Origin: Candidatus Hydrogenedens sp.
Lineage (GTDB): Bacteria > Hydrogenedentota > Hydrogenedentia > Hydrogenedentales > CAITNO01
Length of the DNA stretch: 35,850 nt
Reading direction: 5' to 3'
Assembly: GCA_012522755.1 (NCBI GenBank)
Contig: JAAYJV010000022.1
Span: 1-35,850, forward strand
A program made the position numbers and the translations under genes. Under the pieces are notes generated by a model that did no database searches, was not told the origin of the DNA, and saw only the letters and a program-made list of their open reading frames with translations. Positions 6,863 through 14,915 of the stretch are shown one piece after another (positions within the stretch are counted from its first letter, which is position 1; every line of letters begins with the position of its first letter).

Positions 6863-9176
6863 TCTCTTTTCTTTAAAGGAAGAGACCCATCTCAAATCAC
6901 GACCGGCCCGGCCCATACGTTTTCTTCTGGCTGGTCATGATCTGAAATTTACGGGCCCTTTCAAGGACTATTTCTCCAATGATCCGCGCTATGAGTTTCG
7001 TGTGGATGAGCATCCCGGCCATGAGATCGCTTCGGAAAAACAGTCGCGGGAATGCCTGGCCTGGGCAGATGTCATCTTCTGTGAATGGGCCATGGGTAAC
7101 CTGGTGTGGTATTCAAAACACAAAAGACCGGGACAACTGCTTTTCGCACGGCTTCACAGCCAGGAATGGAATTATCGGGAAAGACTGGGGCATATTTACA
7201 AGACTGACTGGAAAAAAGTCGACAAGCTTTTTCTGGTAACTCCGTTAATTTATGATCACATGATCAGAGAGTTTCCTGTTCTTGCCTCTTCAAAAGCGCA
7301 GGTAATGAACTGTCCCATAAATCTCAGTGCCTATGCCGGAACCTGGCAGAAGGAAAGAGACCCCTACAGCCTGGGTTTTGTGGGAATGGTTCCGGCTATG
7401 AAACGTCTGGACCTGGCAGTGGATATGCTGACCTTGCTTCAGGAAAGACATCCGGAATTTTCACTCCACATCAAAGGCAAAGGTCCTGAAGAATATCCCT
7501 GGATGCTGGAACGCGAAAAAGAGATGCAGTGGTATGCTCGTGTGTTTGACAGAATAAAAGACCTGCCCAACCCTGAAAGTGTCGTTTTTTATGAATTCGG
7601 TTCGGACATGCCGGAGTGGTATTCCACAGTCAGCTTTTTACTTTCCACAAGCGATCATGAGGGCTGTCACCTCTCGACAGCGGAAAGCATGCTTGCCGGT
7701 TGTGTTCCCAGTATCCGTGACTGGAAAGGGGCCAATCGCATCTATCCAGCCCGCTTTGTCTGGTCAACACCGGAGGAAGGGGCAGAGCAAATATTAGGTA
7801 TGCTCGAAAAGGACGCTTTGAAAGACGCTTCTACCTTCAGTCGAGCTTATGCGGAAGAGCGTTTTTCAGAAAAAGTGCTTTGTGTGCAGCTGGACGCCAG
7901 AATTATGCGTTATTTTGAAAGCCAGTGGCCTGCCGTAATGTCTGACCAATGGCGTGAGACCAGCAAGCAACTCCTTCCGAATATGCTTTTTCTGGGTTAT
8001 CTCGCTCCCGGTAATCGCGGTGGCTATCGCATCCGCATTGAACAGGAAATCCGTGCCTGGGCGCGCACAGGAGCCCACGTCTGTTTTGCCTGTTGTCACC
8101 CTGAGGCTGATAAAGCAGCCCTGAAGAGTCTGAGAAAAGAACTGGACTCCTTGCCCTGCATTGTCTCTCTTCATGAAGCTCCCAATTTCTTTGATATGAA
8201 TCTGGATGCAGCCCAAGCCAAAGCTTTGCTTGATTCTCTGGAAACAGTTATTCAGAAGGAAGCCATCGATATTGTCCATGCCGAAGCTTTGTATGCAGCG
8301 CGTATTGGCAGCTTGATGAAAGAACGCCGTCCTGAACTCAAACTCTTCTTCGACTGCCATGGAGTGTCGCCGGAGGAAGAAGCCATGGGCGGTGCGGCAG
8401 CGACACGGCTGGAGAAGGTGAATGAACTGGAGTTGGCGACGCTCTTCCGAACGGACCTGAATATCTTTGTGTCTCAAGCCATGAAGGAACACTTTCAGAA
8501 AAAGTACGCATACAGAGGCGACAACTATAGAATCCTGCCTTGCTGCGTGGCGGAGAGGCAGTTTGTCAGGGGCGATGCTGTCTCATTAGATATTCCCGAA
8601 GATGCGCTGGTCCTCGCCTATGTGGGCACCCTGGCGGCCTGGCAGTGTGGCGAGGAAATGTTGCGTATCTTCTCACAGCTTCGCCGAAAAGAGTCCCGAC
8701 TTCATTTCCTGTTACTCCTCCCAGAAAAAGAACATGACCAGGCCCGTCAGTGGTTTGTGAAATACCATATCCCTGAGACAGCCATCACCATGCTTGAGGC
8801 GGGTCATGAAGAAGTGCCTCATTATTTGCAGGCTGCTCACGCCGGTCTCCTGTTGCGCCGCAGCGACCCTGTCAATGAGGTGGCATCGCCCACCAAGTTT
8901 GGAGAATATCTGGCGGCAGGTCTGCCCGTCCTGCTTACGGAAGGCATCGGCGATTTCAGCGACATCGTGGCGGAGCAAGGTCTGGGCATGATCGTGGACA
9001 GGGCACTGCTGGATGGGGAGGAGGTGCTCGAAGAAAGTCTGGCCAGCCTCCTGCAGTTTTTAAAGGAAGCATCTGAAGATCGTGGCGCCATGCGCAGCCG
9101 TTGCATTGCCTATGCCCGGGAAAACCTCCATTGGGAAAGCCATGCCTGTGACTTTTTGAAAGCAATTACGGATTGA
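6834..9176 (+). CDS. Double-domain GT4-type glycosyltransferase
   Basis: The 780-residue product contains two consecutive GT-B glycosyltransferase units. The first (about 20-360) has CEWAMGNLVWYSK, the sugar-nucleotide-domain start LGFVGMVPAMKRLDLAVDML, and SDHEGCHLSTAESMLAGCVPS, a GT4-like E-x7-E region. The second (about 385-780) has FLGYLAPGNRGGYRIR, an acceptor-like domain, AYVGTLAAWQ, and PTKFGEYLAAGLPVLLT near its end. No signal peptide or membrane helix is visible, so it probably acts at the cytoplasmic face. ATG 6834 is chosen over earlier in-frame starts because GGAG lies ten bases upstream and the residues from there match the start of a domain. It overlaps the previous gene by 29 bp. 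It converges with rfbB, leaving only ten bases between the two stops. It probably adds sugars to the glycan exported by Wzm/Wzt; donors and linkages cannot be read from sequence. Confidence 0.82.
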   Translation: MKFLPRFLSDLFSLKEETHLKSRPARPIRFLLAGHDLKFTGPFKDYFSNDPRYEFRVDEHPGHEIASEKQSRECLAWADVIFCEWAMGNLVWYSKHKRPGQLLFARLHSQEWNYRERLGHIYKTDWKKVDKLFLVTPLIYDHMIREFPVLASSKAQVMNCPINLSAYAGTWQKERDPYSLGFVGMVPAMKRLDLAVDMLTLLQERHPEFSLHIKGKGPEEYPWMLEREKEMQWYARVFDRIKDLPNPESVVFYEFGSDMPEWYSTVSFLLSTSDHEGCHLSTAESMLAGCVPSIRDWKGANRIYPARFVWSTPEEGAEQILGMLEKDALKDASTFSRAYAEERFSEKVLCVQLDARIMRYFESQWPAVMSDQWRETSKQLLPNMLFLGYLAPGNRGGYRIRIEQEIRAWARTGAHVCFACCHPEADKAALKSLRKELDSLPCIVSLHEAPNFFDMNLDAAQAKALLDSLETVIQKEAIDIVHAEALYAARIGSLMKERRPELKLFFDCHGVSPEEEAMGGAAATRLEKVNELELATLFRTDLNIFVSQAMKEHFQKKYAYRGDNYRILPCCVAERQFVRGDAVSLDIPEDALVLAYVGTLAAWQCGEEMLRIFSQLRRKESRLHFLLLLPEKEHDQARQWFVKYHIPETAITMLEAGHEEVPHYLQAAHAGLLLRRSDPVNEVASPTKFGEYLAAGLPVLLTEGIGDFSDIVAEQGLGMIVDRALLDGEEVLEESLASLLQFLKEASEDRGAMRSRCIAYARENLHWESHACDFLKAITD

Positions 9177-9186
9177 CAGTTGCGGC

Positions 9187-10206
9187 CTATTCGCTGGTGC
9201 TTTCTTCCAAACGCTTTCTGTAATGTTCTTCGTAATAGGCTTTGAATTCGCCGCTCTTGATCTTGCGCCACCACCATTCGTTTTCCTGATACCATTGGAC
9301 AGTGAGCTTGATTCCTTCATCGAAATCGATTTTCGGCGCCCAGCCGAGTTTCTTTAATTTGCTGCTGTCGATGGAATAACGGCGGTCATGCCCGGTCCGG
9401 TCTTCCACATAGCGGATGAGGGATTCAGGCTTACCCAGCAATGACAGGATTCTTTTGGTGAGGAAGATATTCTCCCGCTCATTCTCCCCGGCAATGTTAT
9501 AGGCCTGCCCGGGCTCGCCTTTACGGAAGACGAAATCTATGCCTGAGCAATGATCTTCCACGTGGAGCCAGTCCCGTACATTTTTGCCGTCGCCATACAA
9601 AGGCAGTGCTTCGTTGTCGATGGCATTACTGATGAAAAGAGGCAGCACTTTTTCCGGGTACTGGTAGGGGCCATAAGTATTGGAACCGCGGGTGATGACA
9701 ATGGGCATACCGAAAGACTCGAAATAGGAAACGCCCAGCAGTTCACCGGCCGCTTTGCTGGCGGAATAAGGATTGCGTGGTACGATAGGCGAATCCTCCA
9801 CACTGGACCCCTCCAGAACACTGCCGTATACCTCGTCTGTGGACACCAGAAGAATGCGTTTTATGTCCAGCTCACGAGCCTGGCTCAGAAGGGTATTCAC
9901 ACCGCCCACGTTGGTATCGATGAAGTCCGAGGCGCCGCTCAGGCTTCTGTCCACGTGGCTCTCCGCAGCAAAATGTACAATGCCCTCACATCCTTCCAGT
10001 GCTTTCCCTACACACTCCGGGTCGTTGACATCGCCCTGAATGAAGGTATAACGGTTCTGATCGAGATCCTTGAGATTGTCCAGATTGCCCGAATAAGTCA
10101 ATTTGTCCAGGACGACGATATGTTGGTCGGGATAGTCGCGCAGCTGTGTGCGTACAAAACCGGATCCGATAAAACCGGCACCACCTGTGACCAGAATCTT
10201 TTGCAT
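9187..10206 (-). CDS. rfbB: dTDP-glucose 4,6-dehydratase
   Basis: The product (339 residues, usual family length) converts dTDP-glucose to dTDP-4-keto-6-deoxyglucose. The N-terminal NAD-binding motif TGGAGFIGSGF is at residues 7-17. The catalytic TDE triad is at 123-125 and the Tyr-x3-Lys pair is Y147/K151 (NPYSASKAAGE). ITRGSNTYGPYQ and HDRRYSID are further RmlB-family signatures. AAGGAAA lies about eight bases upstream of ATG 10206. It is 41 bp downstream of rfbA in the same direction and probably shares its promoter. rmlC and rmlD are not in the window, so whether dTDP-rhamnose or another deoxysugar is made cannot be decided here. Confidence 0.95.
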   Translation of the reverse strand: MQKILVTGGAGFIGSGFVRTQLRDYPDQHIVVLDKLTYSGNLDNLKDLDQNRYTFIQGDVNDPECVGKALEGCEGIVHFAAESHVDRSLSGASDFIDTNVGGVNTLLSQARELDIKRILLVSTDEVYGSVLEGSSVEDSPIVPRNPYSASKAAGELLGVSYFESFGMPIVITRGSNTYGPYQYPEKVLPLFISNAIDNEALPLYGDGKNVRDWLHVEDHCSGIDFVFRKGEPGQAYNIAGENERENIFLTKRILSLLGKPESLIRYVEDRTGHDRRYSIDSSKLKKLGWAPKIDFDEGIKLTVQWYQENEWWWRKIKSGEFKAYYEEHYRKRLEESTSE

Positions 10207-10247
10207 AACAATGTTTCCTTTTGTAATCGTCAGCAGTCTGCTCAGAT

Positions 10248-11141
10248 CTATCCTGCAGAGGCGTCACGCTTTTCCTGTCTGTCCACGAGCAGGCGCAAAT
10301 AGTCGCCATAGGCACTGTTGCCCATACGCGCCGCCGTTTCTTTCACGGACGCCAGATCGATCCATCCTTTTTTGAAAGCGATTTCTTCGAGACAGGCGAT
10401 CTTCAAGCCCTGCCGTTCTTCAATGGCCTGGACGAACATGGTCGCATCAAGAAGACTTCTGTTGGTTCCCGTATCCAGCCAGGCAACGCCGCGTCCGAAT
10501 ACTTTCACTCGAAGCCGTCCCTGATCCAGATAAATCCGGTTGAGATCGGTGATTTCCAATTCTCCCCGGCGGCCCGGCTTCAGATCTTTCGCAAATTCCA
10601 CCACATCGGAGCCATAGAAATACAAGCCCGGAATGGCAAAGTTGCTTTTAGGATTATCCGGCTTTTCTTCAATACTGACAGCTTTCCCCGAAGTATCAAA
10701 CTCCACTACCCCATAACGCTGCGGATCGCTGACATAATAGGCGAAAACAACAGCACCTTCCTCAGTAGCGGCTGCACTTGTCATCATCTGAGACATGTTG
10801 TTGCCGTAAAAAATATTGTCGCCCAGCACCAGTGCAACAGGCTCGCCCGCACAGAATTCCTCGCCGATCACAAAAGCCTGGGCAAGACCACGGGGCTCCG
10901 GCTGTTCAGCATAGCTCAGACGGATACCGAATTGTTCTCCATCGCCCAGAAGTTTTTTGAACAGGGGCAGGTCGTGAGGCGTGGAAATAAGAAGGATGTC
11001 CCGTATCCCCGCAAGAAGAAGCATGCTCAAAGGGTAATAAACCATGGGCTTGTCATAAACGGGAAGCAACTGTTTGCTCACAGCCACGGTCAGCGGGTGA
11101 AGACGTGTTCCGGCACCACCGGCAAGTACTATACCTTTCAT
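10248..11141 (-). CDS. rfbA: Glucose-1-phosphate thymidylyltransferase
   Basis: This enzyme makes dTDP-glucose from glucose 1-phosphate and dTTP, the first step of dTDP-deoxysugar synthesis. The 297-residue protein starts with [18 protein letters not shown], the nucleotidyltransferase signature. It continues with [26 protein letters not shown] and the [10 protein letters not shown] segment, all typical of RmlA. ATG 11141 has AAGGA five bases upstream. The promoter upstream is a perfect sigma70 consensus (11171-11199), suggesting strong constitutive expression together with rfbB. The products probably feed the adjacent glycosyltransferases. Confidence 0.95.
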   Translation of the reverse strand: MKGIVLAGGAGTRLHPLTVAVSKQLLPVYDKPMVYYPLSMLLLAGIRDILLISTPHDLPLFKKLLGDGEQFGIRLSYAEQPEPRGLAQAFVIGEEFCAGEPVALVLGDNIFYGNNMSQMMTSAAATEEGAVVFAYYVSDPQRYGVVEFDTSGKAVSIEEKPDNPKSNFAIPGLYFYGSDVVEFAKDLKPGRRGELEITDLNRIYLDQGRLRVKVFGRGVAWLDTGTNRSLLDATMFVQAIEERQGLKIACLEEIAFKKGWIDLASVKETAARMGNSAYGDYLRLLVDRQEKRDASAG

Positions 11142-11170
11142 CGCATCCTTTCTGATTGAAACTGTTTTGG

Positions 11171-11199
11171 ATTATAACGGCACTATGGCTCTATGTCAA
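11171..11199 (-). promoter_or_regulatory. Perfect sigma70 consensus promoter of rfbA-rfbB
   Basis: On the minus strand, TTGACA (11199-11194) and TATAAT (11176-11171) both match the consensus exactly and are separated by 17 bases. Transcription should start near 11164, about 23 bases before the rfbA start codon. Confidence 0.85.
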
Positions 11200-11678
11200 G
11201 ATTCGCATAAGAGGCTGAGAGACTTGTTCAGAGAGCGGCATGTGTCTTTCTGTGCTGTCAACCGTCAACCTCTGTTATTTTTTTGAAGTAGTTTATGGTG
11301 TAATCATAGCAAGCCCTGGATTTCGACATATCACAGGATCACAGAGTTGCTGAGTTGTTTTCTGATATTCAAAAAGAATAATACCTTCGGGAAATCTTGA
11401 AAGACCTTGAGATTCACTCCTGGGAACGCCAATTTCCACATTGGCAGACAGCGTATGATGACATAGACATCTGGTAAACAGTGCGTCGGCAAGATAAAAC
11501 ACTCAAGAGAGCGGTCATTCCCCTTAAAGTCTTCCCAATCTGGATAACCGTCTATCTTTGCGTTGTTATGGTTGAATGCTTTGATGGCAAGGCCGGTCGC
11601 AAAAAAAACGGGCATGACGGCGGGCTATGTCTTGGGGTAAATAAGAGACTTGAAGGGATAAGTGGCCTCCGGGGAATC

Positions 11679-11710
11679 GGTCGGATCAGTCGGATCAGTC
11701 GGATCGGACG
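11679..11710. repeat. Short tandem repeat, unit CGGATCAGT
   Basis: Two exact 9-bp units (11682-11690 and 11691-11699) are followed by a diverged copy starting CGGATCGGA. The flanking sequence is G-rich. The sequence GGTCGGATCAGTCGGATC (11679-11696) recurs with one mismatch at 819-836, in another intergenic region. Confidence 0.7.
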
Positions 11711-12065
11711 GATGTGCGAGGGGCTCGGGTGGGGCCAGGATATGTGTGCAGTGTCAGTGGACGGTGTTGAGCCTGAAGATCTTTTTTATGCTGTCTTAAT
11801 TTTTTCCGTGTGTGACCTGATTGACGTGGTTAAAAGAGAAAGGCTGATTTGGTGTCGGCTATGCTGCGTTGCGCTTTCCTCGGCCCCTGTTTTTTCCCGG
11901 ACCTTATAGTGTAAAAAAGCATAAGTTGAACATTGTGCACTGGATGATGAGAATAAAGTATACTGTATACACAAGCTTGCTATTTCAGCCTGCGTATCAT
12001 GGACGGGTCAGCGGCATCATGTTCTCTTACCTGTCCTATGCATACCCAAAAGATGGAGATTGTGA

Positions 12066-13019
12066 ATGTCAAAACGGACGATTCTGGTCACTGGCGGTGC
12101 CGGTTTTATCGGGTCTCATGTGGTGGATGCCTTTATTGAAAAAGGGCATACCGTAGTTGTGCTGGACGATCTCTCTTCGGGTGATCCTGATTTTGTCAAT
12201 GAGCAGGCCATCTTCATTGAAGCGGATATCCGTTCTCCACAAATCGAAGAGATTTTTCAGAAACATAAACCCGATGTCATCAGCCACCATGCTTCTCAGA
12301 TTGATGTTCGCAAGAGTGTGGATGATCCCCTCTATGATGCCGATGTGAATATTCGCGGAGCCTTGAATCTTCTGGAACTCGCCGTTGCCTATAAGACTAA
12401 AAAAATAATCTTTTCCTCCACAGGCGGTGCGATCTATGGTACTCCCGAAGAGCTGCCCGCTGATGAAGACAGCCTTCCCCGCCCGGAGTGTCCTTATGGC
12501 ACCAGTAAATTTTGCGTGGAGCAATACATCATGCTCTATTCGCGGATGCACAAGCTGGCCTATACCATCCTGCGTTATCCCAATGTCTATGGTCCCCGTC
12601 AGAATCCTCAGGGCGAAGCCGGGGTCTGCTCCATCTTTACGGGTTTGATGCTGGACGGTCGTCAACCGACTCTTTACGGCAAAGGAAAAGCATTCCGCGA
12701 CTATGTCTATGTTTCCGATATTGCAGCAGCCAACCTCCTGGCTCTTGATAAAGGCTCAGGCGAAACAGTGAACCTCGGATCGGGAATACCCGTCACCGTA
12801 AAAGAACTCTATACTCAAATCGCCAAACTGACCGGATACAAAGGCCGGGCCAGTCTCAAGCCTCTGCGCCGCGGTGAAGTGGAGGGGATCTATATTACAG
12901 GTTCCAAAGCGGAGCGTGTCCTGGGCTGGAAACCTCAGATCAATCTCGCTGATGGCCTCGAAAAAACAGTTGCCTTTATTCGTGAAGAGAAGGAAAAGGA
13001 AGAAAGCACTGAGGAATAA
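12066..13019 (+). CDS. NAD-dependent sugar-nucleotide epimerase (GalE-like)
   Basis: This 317-residue extended short-chain dehydrogenase/reductase probably interconverts UDP-hexose 4-epimers or a related sugar nucleotide. The Rossmann motif TGGAGFIGSH is at residues 9-18. The catalytic set is S118/T119 (IFSSTGGAIYG) with Y144 and K148 (CPYGTSKFCVEQY), and RYPNVYGPRQ and YVYVSDIA follow. GGAG lies about eight bases upstream of ATG 12066. It sits near the rfbA-rfbB genes but on the opposite strand. The substrate is not certain: family members with this signature include UDP-glucose and UDP-GlcNAc 4-epimerases. No gene symbol is assigned for that reason. Confidence 0.88.
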   Translation: MSKRTILVTGGAGFIGSHVVDAFIEKGHTVVVLDDLSSGDPDFVNEQAIFIEADIRSPQIEEIFQKHKPDVISHHASQIDVRKSVDDPLYDADVNIRGALNLLELAVAYKTKKIIFSSTGGAIYGTPEELPADEDSLPRPECPYGTSKFCVEQYIMLYSRMHKLAYTILRYPNVYGPRQNPQGEAGVCSIFTGLMLDGRQPTLYGKGKAFRDYVYVSDIAAANLLALDKGSGETVNLGSGIPVTVKELYTQIAKLTGYKGRASLKPLRRGEVEGIYITGSKAERVLGWKPQINLADGLEKTVAFIREEKEKEESTEE

Positions 13020-13030
13020 CGTTATTCAGT

Positions 13031-13059
13031 ATGACTTCAATTCGTACTGTTTATATACT
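13031..13059 (+). promoter_or_regulatory. Candidate promoter of the HD-GYP gene
   Basis: The -35-like ATGACT (13031-13036, four of six) and -10 TATACT (13054-13059, five of six) are 17 bases apart, about 60 bases before ATG 13119. Overlapping half-sites TCAGTAT (13026-13032) and ATACTGA (13055-13061) form an inverted repeat across the promoter. Confidence 0.4.
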
Positions 13060-13118
13060 GATGCATAGAGAATATTCATATCCACCAGGGAAGAATTGTT
13101 CTTTAGAGGGGATTTTTC

Positions 13119-14801
13119 ATGGCCGAATATGGACATTTGATAGTACTTACGGGCACACAAGAGGGGCTGGTTGTACCCGTCAAAGGAACGATCAGCATAG
13201 GGCGCAGTGAATCCAATACCCTGCGTCTGACGGATCTTCAGGTCTCCCGGCGTCATGCCGTTGTTCAGTGTACTTCACGGGGTGTGCTGATCAGAGACCT
13301 GGAAAGTGGAAACGGTCTTTATGTTCAGGGCGTACGCATAACCGAGCACTTCCTTCAGGATGGTGATATTATCCGTCTGGGCAAGCAGCAGGTTCAATAC
13401 CATCGACCCGAGCCGCAGGAGCTGGGTTCCATGCAGCCTCCCAATGAGTCCTCGGAAGGTTCCGGCATTGAGTCCAAAAAAGCGGATACCGTTTACAAGA
13501 CTTTTTTTCAATCTCCCCGTGCCTCCGCATCAGCTGTTGAACTGAAAGAAATACAGAAACGCCTGCAGGCCGTCTATGCAGCCAATCAGGCCATTGCCGG
13601 CGAGCTTTCACTGGAGCAGGTTTTCAAGACGGTTATTGATGAGGTCTTCTCTCTGGTCAAAGCGCATAACGGGCTCATCCTGCTCAAACAGGAAGACAAA
13701 ACAGAGCTGTCCGTGGAGTATGTTAAAAATCAGGATCCGGGAGAGACGGTCCAGGTCAGCTCCTCCATCATCGCCCGTGTTTTTGAAAATGGCGAAGCAA
13801 TCATCACCAGCAATGCCGCTGAAGGGGCCGGCATGGGCGGGGGCCAGAGCATCATTGCTCAGAATATCTCGTCGAGCATGTGCGTGCCCCTTACACACCG
13901 CCAGGAATGCCTCGGTGTCATTTATGTGGACAACCGCGGGTTGGAGAATGCTTTTACTCATTCTGATCTGGAACTGCTGGTGGCTCTCGCCGCATCAGCC
14001 GCCTCGGCCATTAAAAACGCCCAGTATCTGAAGCAGATAGAACAGTCCTATCAGGACACGCTTGTCGCTCTCGCCAATGCCATTGAATTGCGGGATCACT
14101 ACACGGTCGGACATACCTGGCGTGTTACCAATATCGCCATGGAGATGGCCCGTGAACTTGGCTGGAGTGAAGAGAAAATCAAAGAAGTGCAGATGGGCGG
14201 AGTACTTCATGATGTGGGCAAGATAGCCGTGGACAATGCGATTTTGTGTAAACCGGCGCCCCTGGACGACGATGAATTCGCTCAGATGAAAGTGCATCCT
14301 GAACGGGGAGCCGATCTGCTGCGGGATATCAAATTTCTCAATCCTCTTATTCCCTATTGTCTGTACCATCATGAAAAATGGGACGGCTCCGGTTATCCCT
14401 TCGGGCTGGAAGAAGAATATATCCCCGAGGAAGGGCGTCTCATTGCCGTAGCCGATGCCTTTGATGCCATGACCAGCACACGCCCCTACCGTAAGGGGAT
14501 GGAACCTACGCGAGCTCTGGAAAAAATTATTGAGAACAAGGGCACTCAATTTGATCCGGTAATGGTGGATGCTCTGGAACGCTCTTATCACAAAGGGAAG
14601 ATTGACCAGATTCTCCAGGATTACAACAAGAATGAGGCCCACAGCATCTCCTGCCCCTTCTGCAGCACTTACATTCGTTTTGACCAGAACGCCGTCGACG
14701 GCTCGCAGATACAATGCAACGTATGTCATAAGACGATTTATCTGATTGTCCAAAACGGCCGCTTCTTTGGAAATTTGACACCGCCAAATGGTGTTCACTA
14801 A
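13119..14801 (+). CDS. FHA-GAF-HD-GYP signalling protein with C-terminal zinc ribbon
   Basis: The 560-residue cytoplasmic protein has an FHA domain (about 5-100; GRS at 28-30, SRRH at 42-45, ESGNGLYV at 62-69) that should bind phosphothreonine peptides. A GAF domain follows (about 153-308). The HD-GYP phosphodiesterase domain (about 315-500) has H364-D365 in LHDVGKIAVD and the HHEKWDGSGYP motif with GYP at 425-427. The C-terminus (about 510-550) has two CxxC pairs (SCPFCS, QCNVCHK) forming a zinc-ribbon-like unit. Conserved metal ligands suggest active hydrolysis of c-di-GMP or a related cyclic dinucleotide. AGAGGGG lies about seven bases upstream of ATG 13119. No partner kinase or phosphatase is nearby. 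The FHA domain could tie cyclic-dinucleotide turnover to Ser/Thr phosphorylation; that is inference. Confidence 0.9.
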   Translation: MAEYGHLIVLTGTQEGLVVPVKGTISIGRSESNTLRLTDLQVSRRHAVVQCTSRGVLIRDLESGNGLYVQGVRITEHFLQDGDIIRLGKQQVQYHRPEPQELGSMQPPNESSEGSGIESKKADTVYKTFFQSPRASASAVELKEIQKRLQAVYAANQAIAGELSLEQVFKTVIDEVFSLVKAHNGLILLKQEDKTELSVEYVKNQDPGETVQVSSSIIARVFENGEAIITSNAAEGAGMGGGQSIIAQNISSSMCVPLTHRQECLGVIYVDNRGLENAFTHSDLELLVALAASAASAIKNAQYLKQIEQSYQDTLVALANAIELRDHYTVGHTWRVTNIAMEMARELGWSEEKIKEVQMGGVLHDVGKIAVDNAILCKPAPLDDDEFAQMKVHPERGADLLRDIKFLNPLIPYCLYHHEKWDGSGYPFGLEEEYIPEEGRLIAVADAFDAMTSTRPYRKGMEPTRALEKIIENKGTQFDPVMVDALERSYHKGKIDQILQDYNKNEAHSISCPFCSTYIRFDQNAVDGSQIQCNVCHKTIYLIVQNGRFFGNLTPPNGVH

Positions 14802-14915
14802 AGTGAAGGTGTGGTCAAACCAATCCAACAAGCTCCAGGATGGCCGGATCCAGCCTTCAAACTGAACCTGTTTCCCACCGCAGCCACTATGTATAAGGAA
14901 CGAAAAGGGTAGATT

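Larger units (their letters stand above)
11142..12065. other. Gene-poor intergenic region between rfbA and the epimerase gene
   Basis: The only strong signal is the rfbA promoter at the left end. Several short open frames exist on both strands (for example 11331-11615 minus and 11481-11909 plus). None has a good ribosome site, recognisable motif or coding-like composition, and the plus-strand one is open partly because of a 9-bp tandem repeat (11682-11708). A decayed gene or mobile-element remnant cannot be excluded, but I could not recognise one. A 13-bp palindrome lies at 11958-11970, about 95 bases before the epimerase start. Confidence 0.6.

Noticed and set aside
9550-10302. 250-codon plus-strand frame opposite rfbB
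   Set aside because: It is antisense to a clear dTDP-glucose dehydratase gene and shows no family features.
11331-11615. Possible transposase remnant on the minus strand
   Set aside because: No catalytic motif, terminal inverted repeats or target duplication could be identified; too weak to name.
11481-11909. Open frame of 142 codons with RISRISRIG-like repeats
   Set aside because: It is open mainly because of the 9-bp tandem repeat, has no ribosome site and no recognisable domain.
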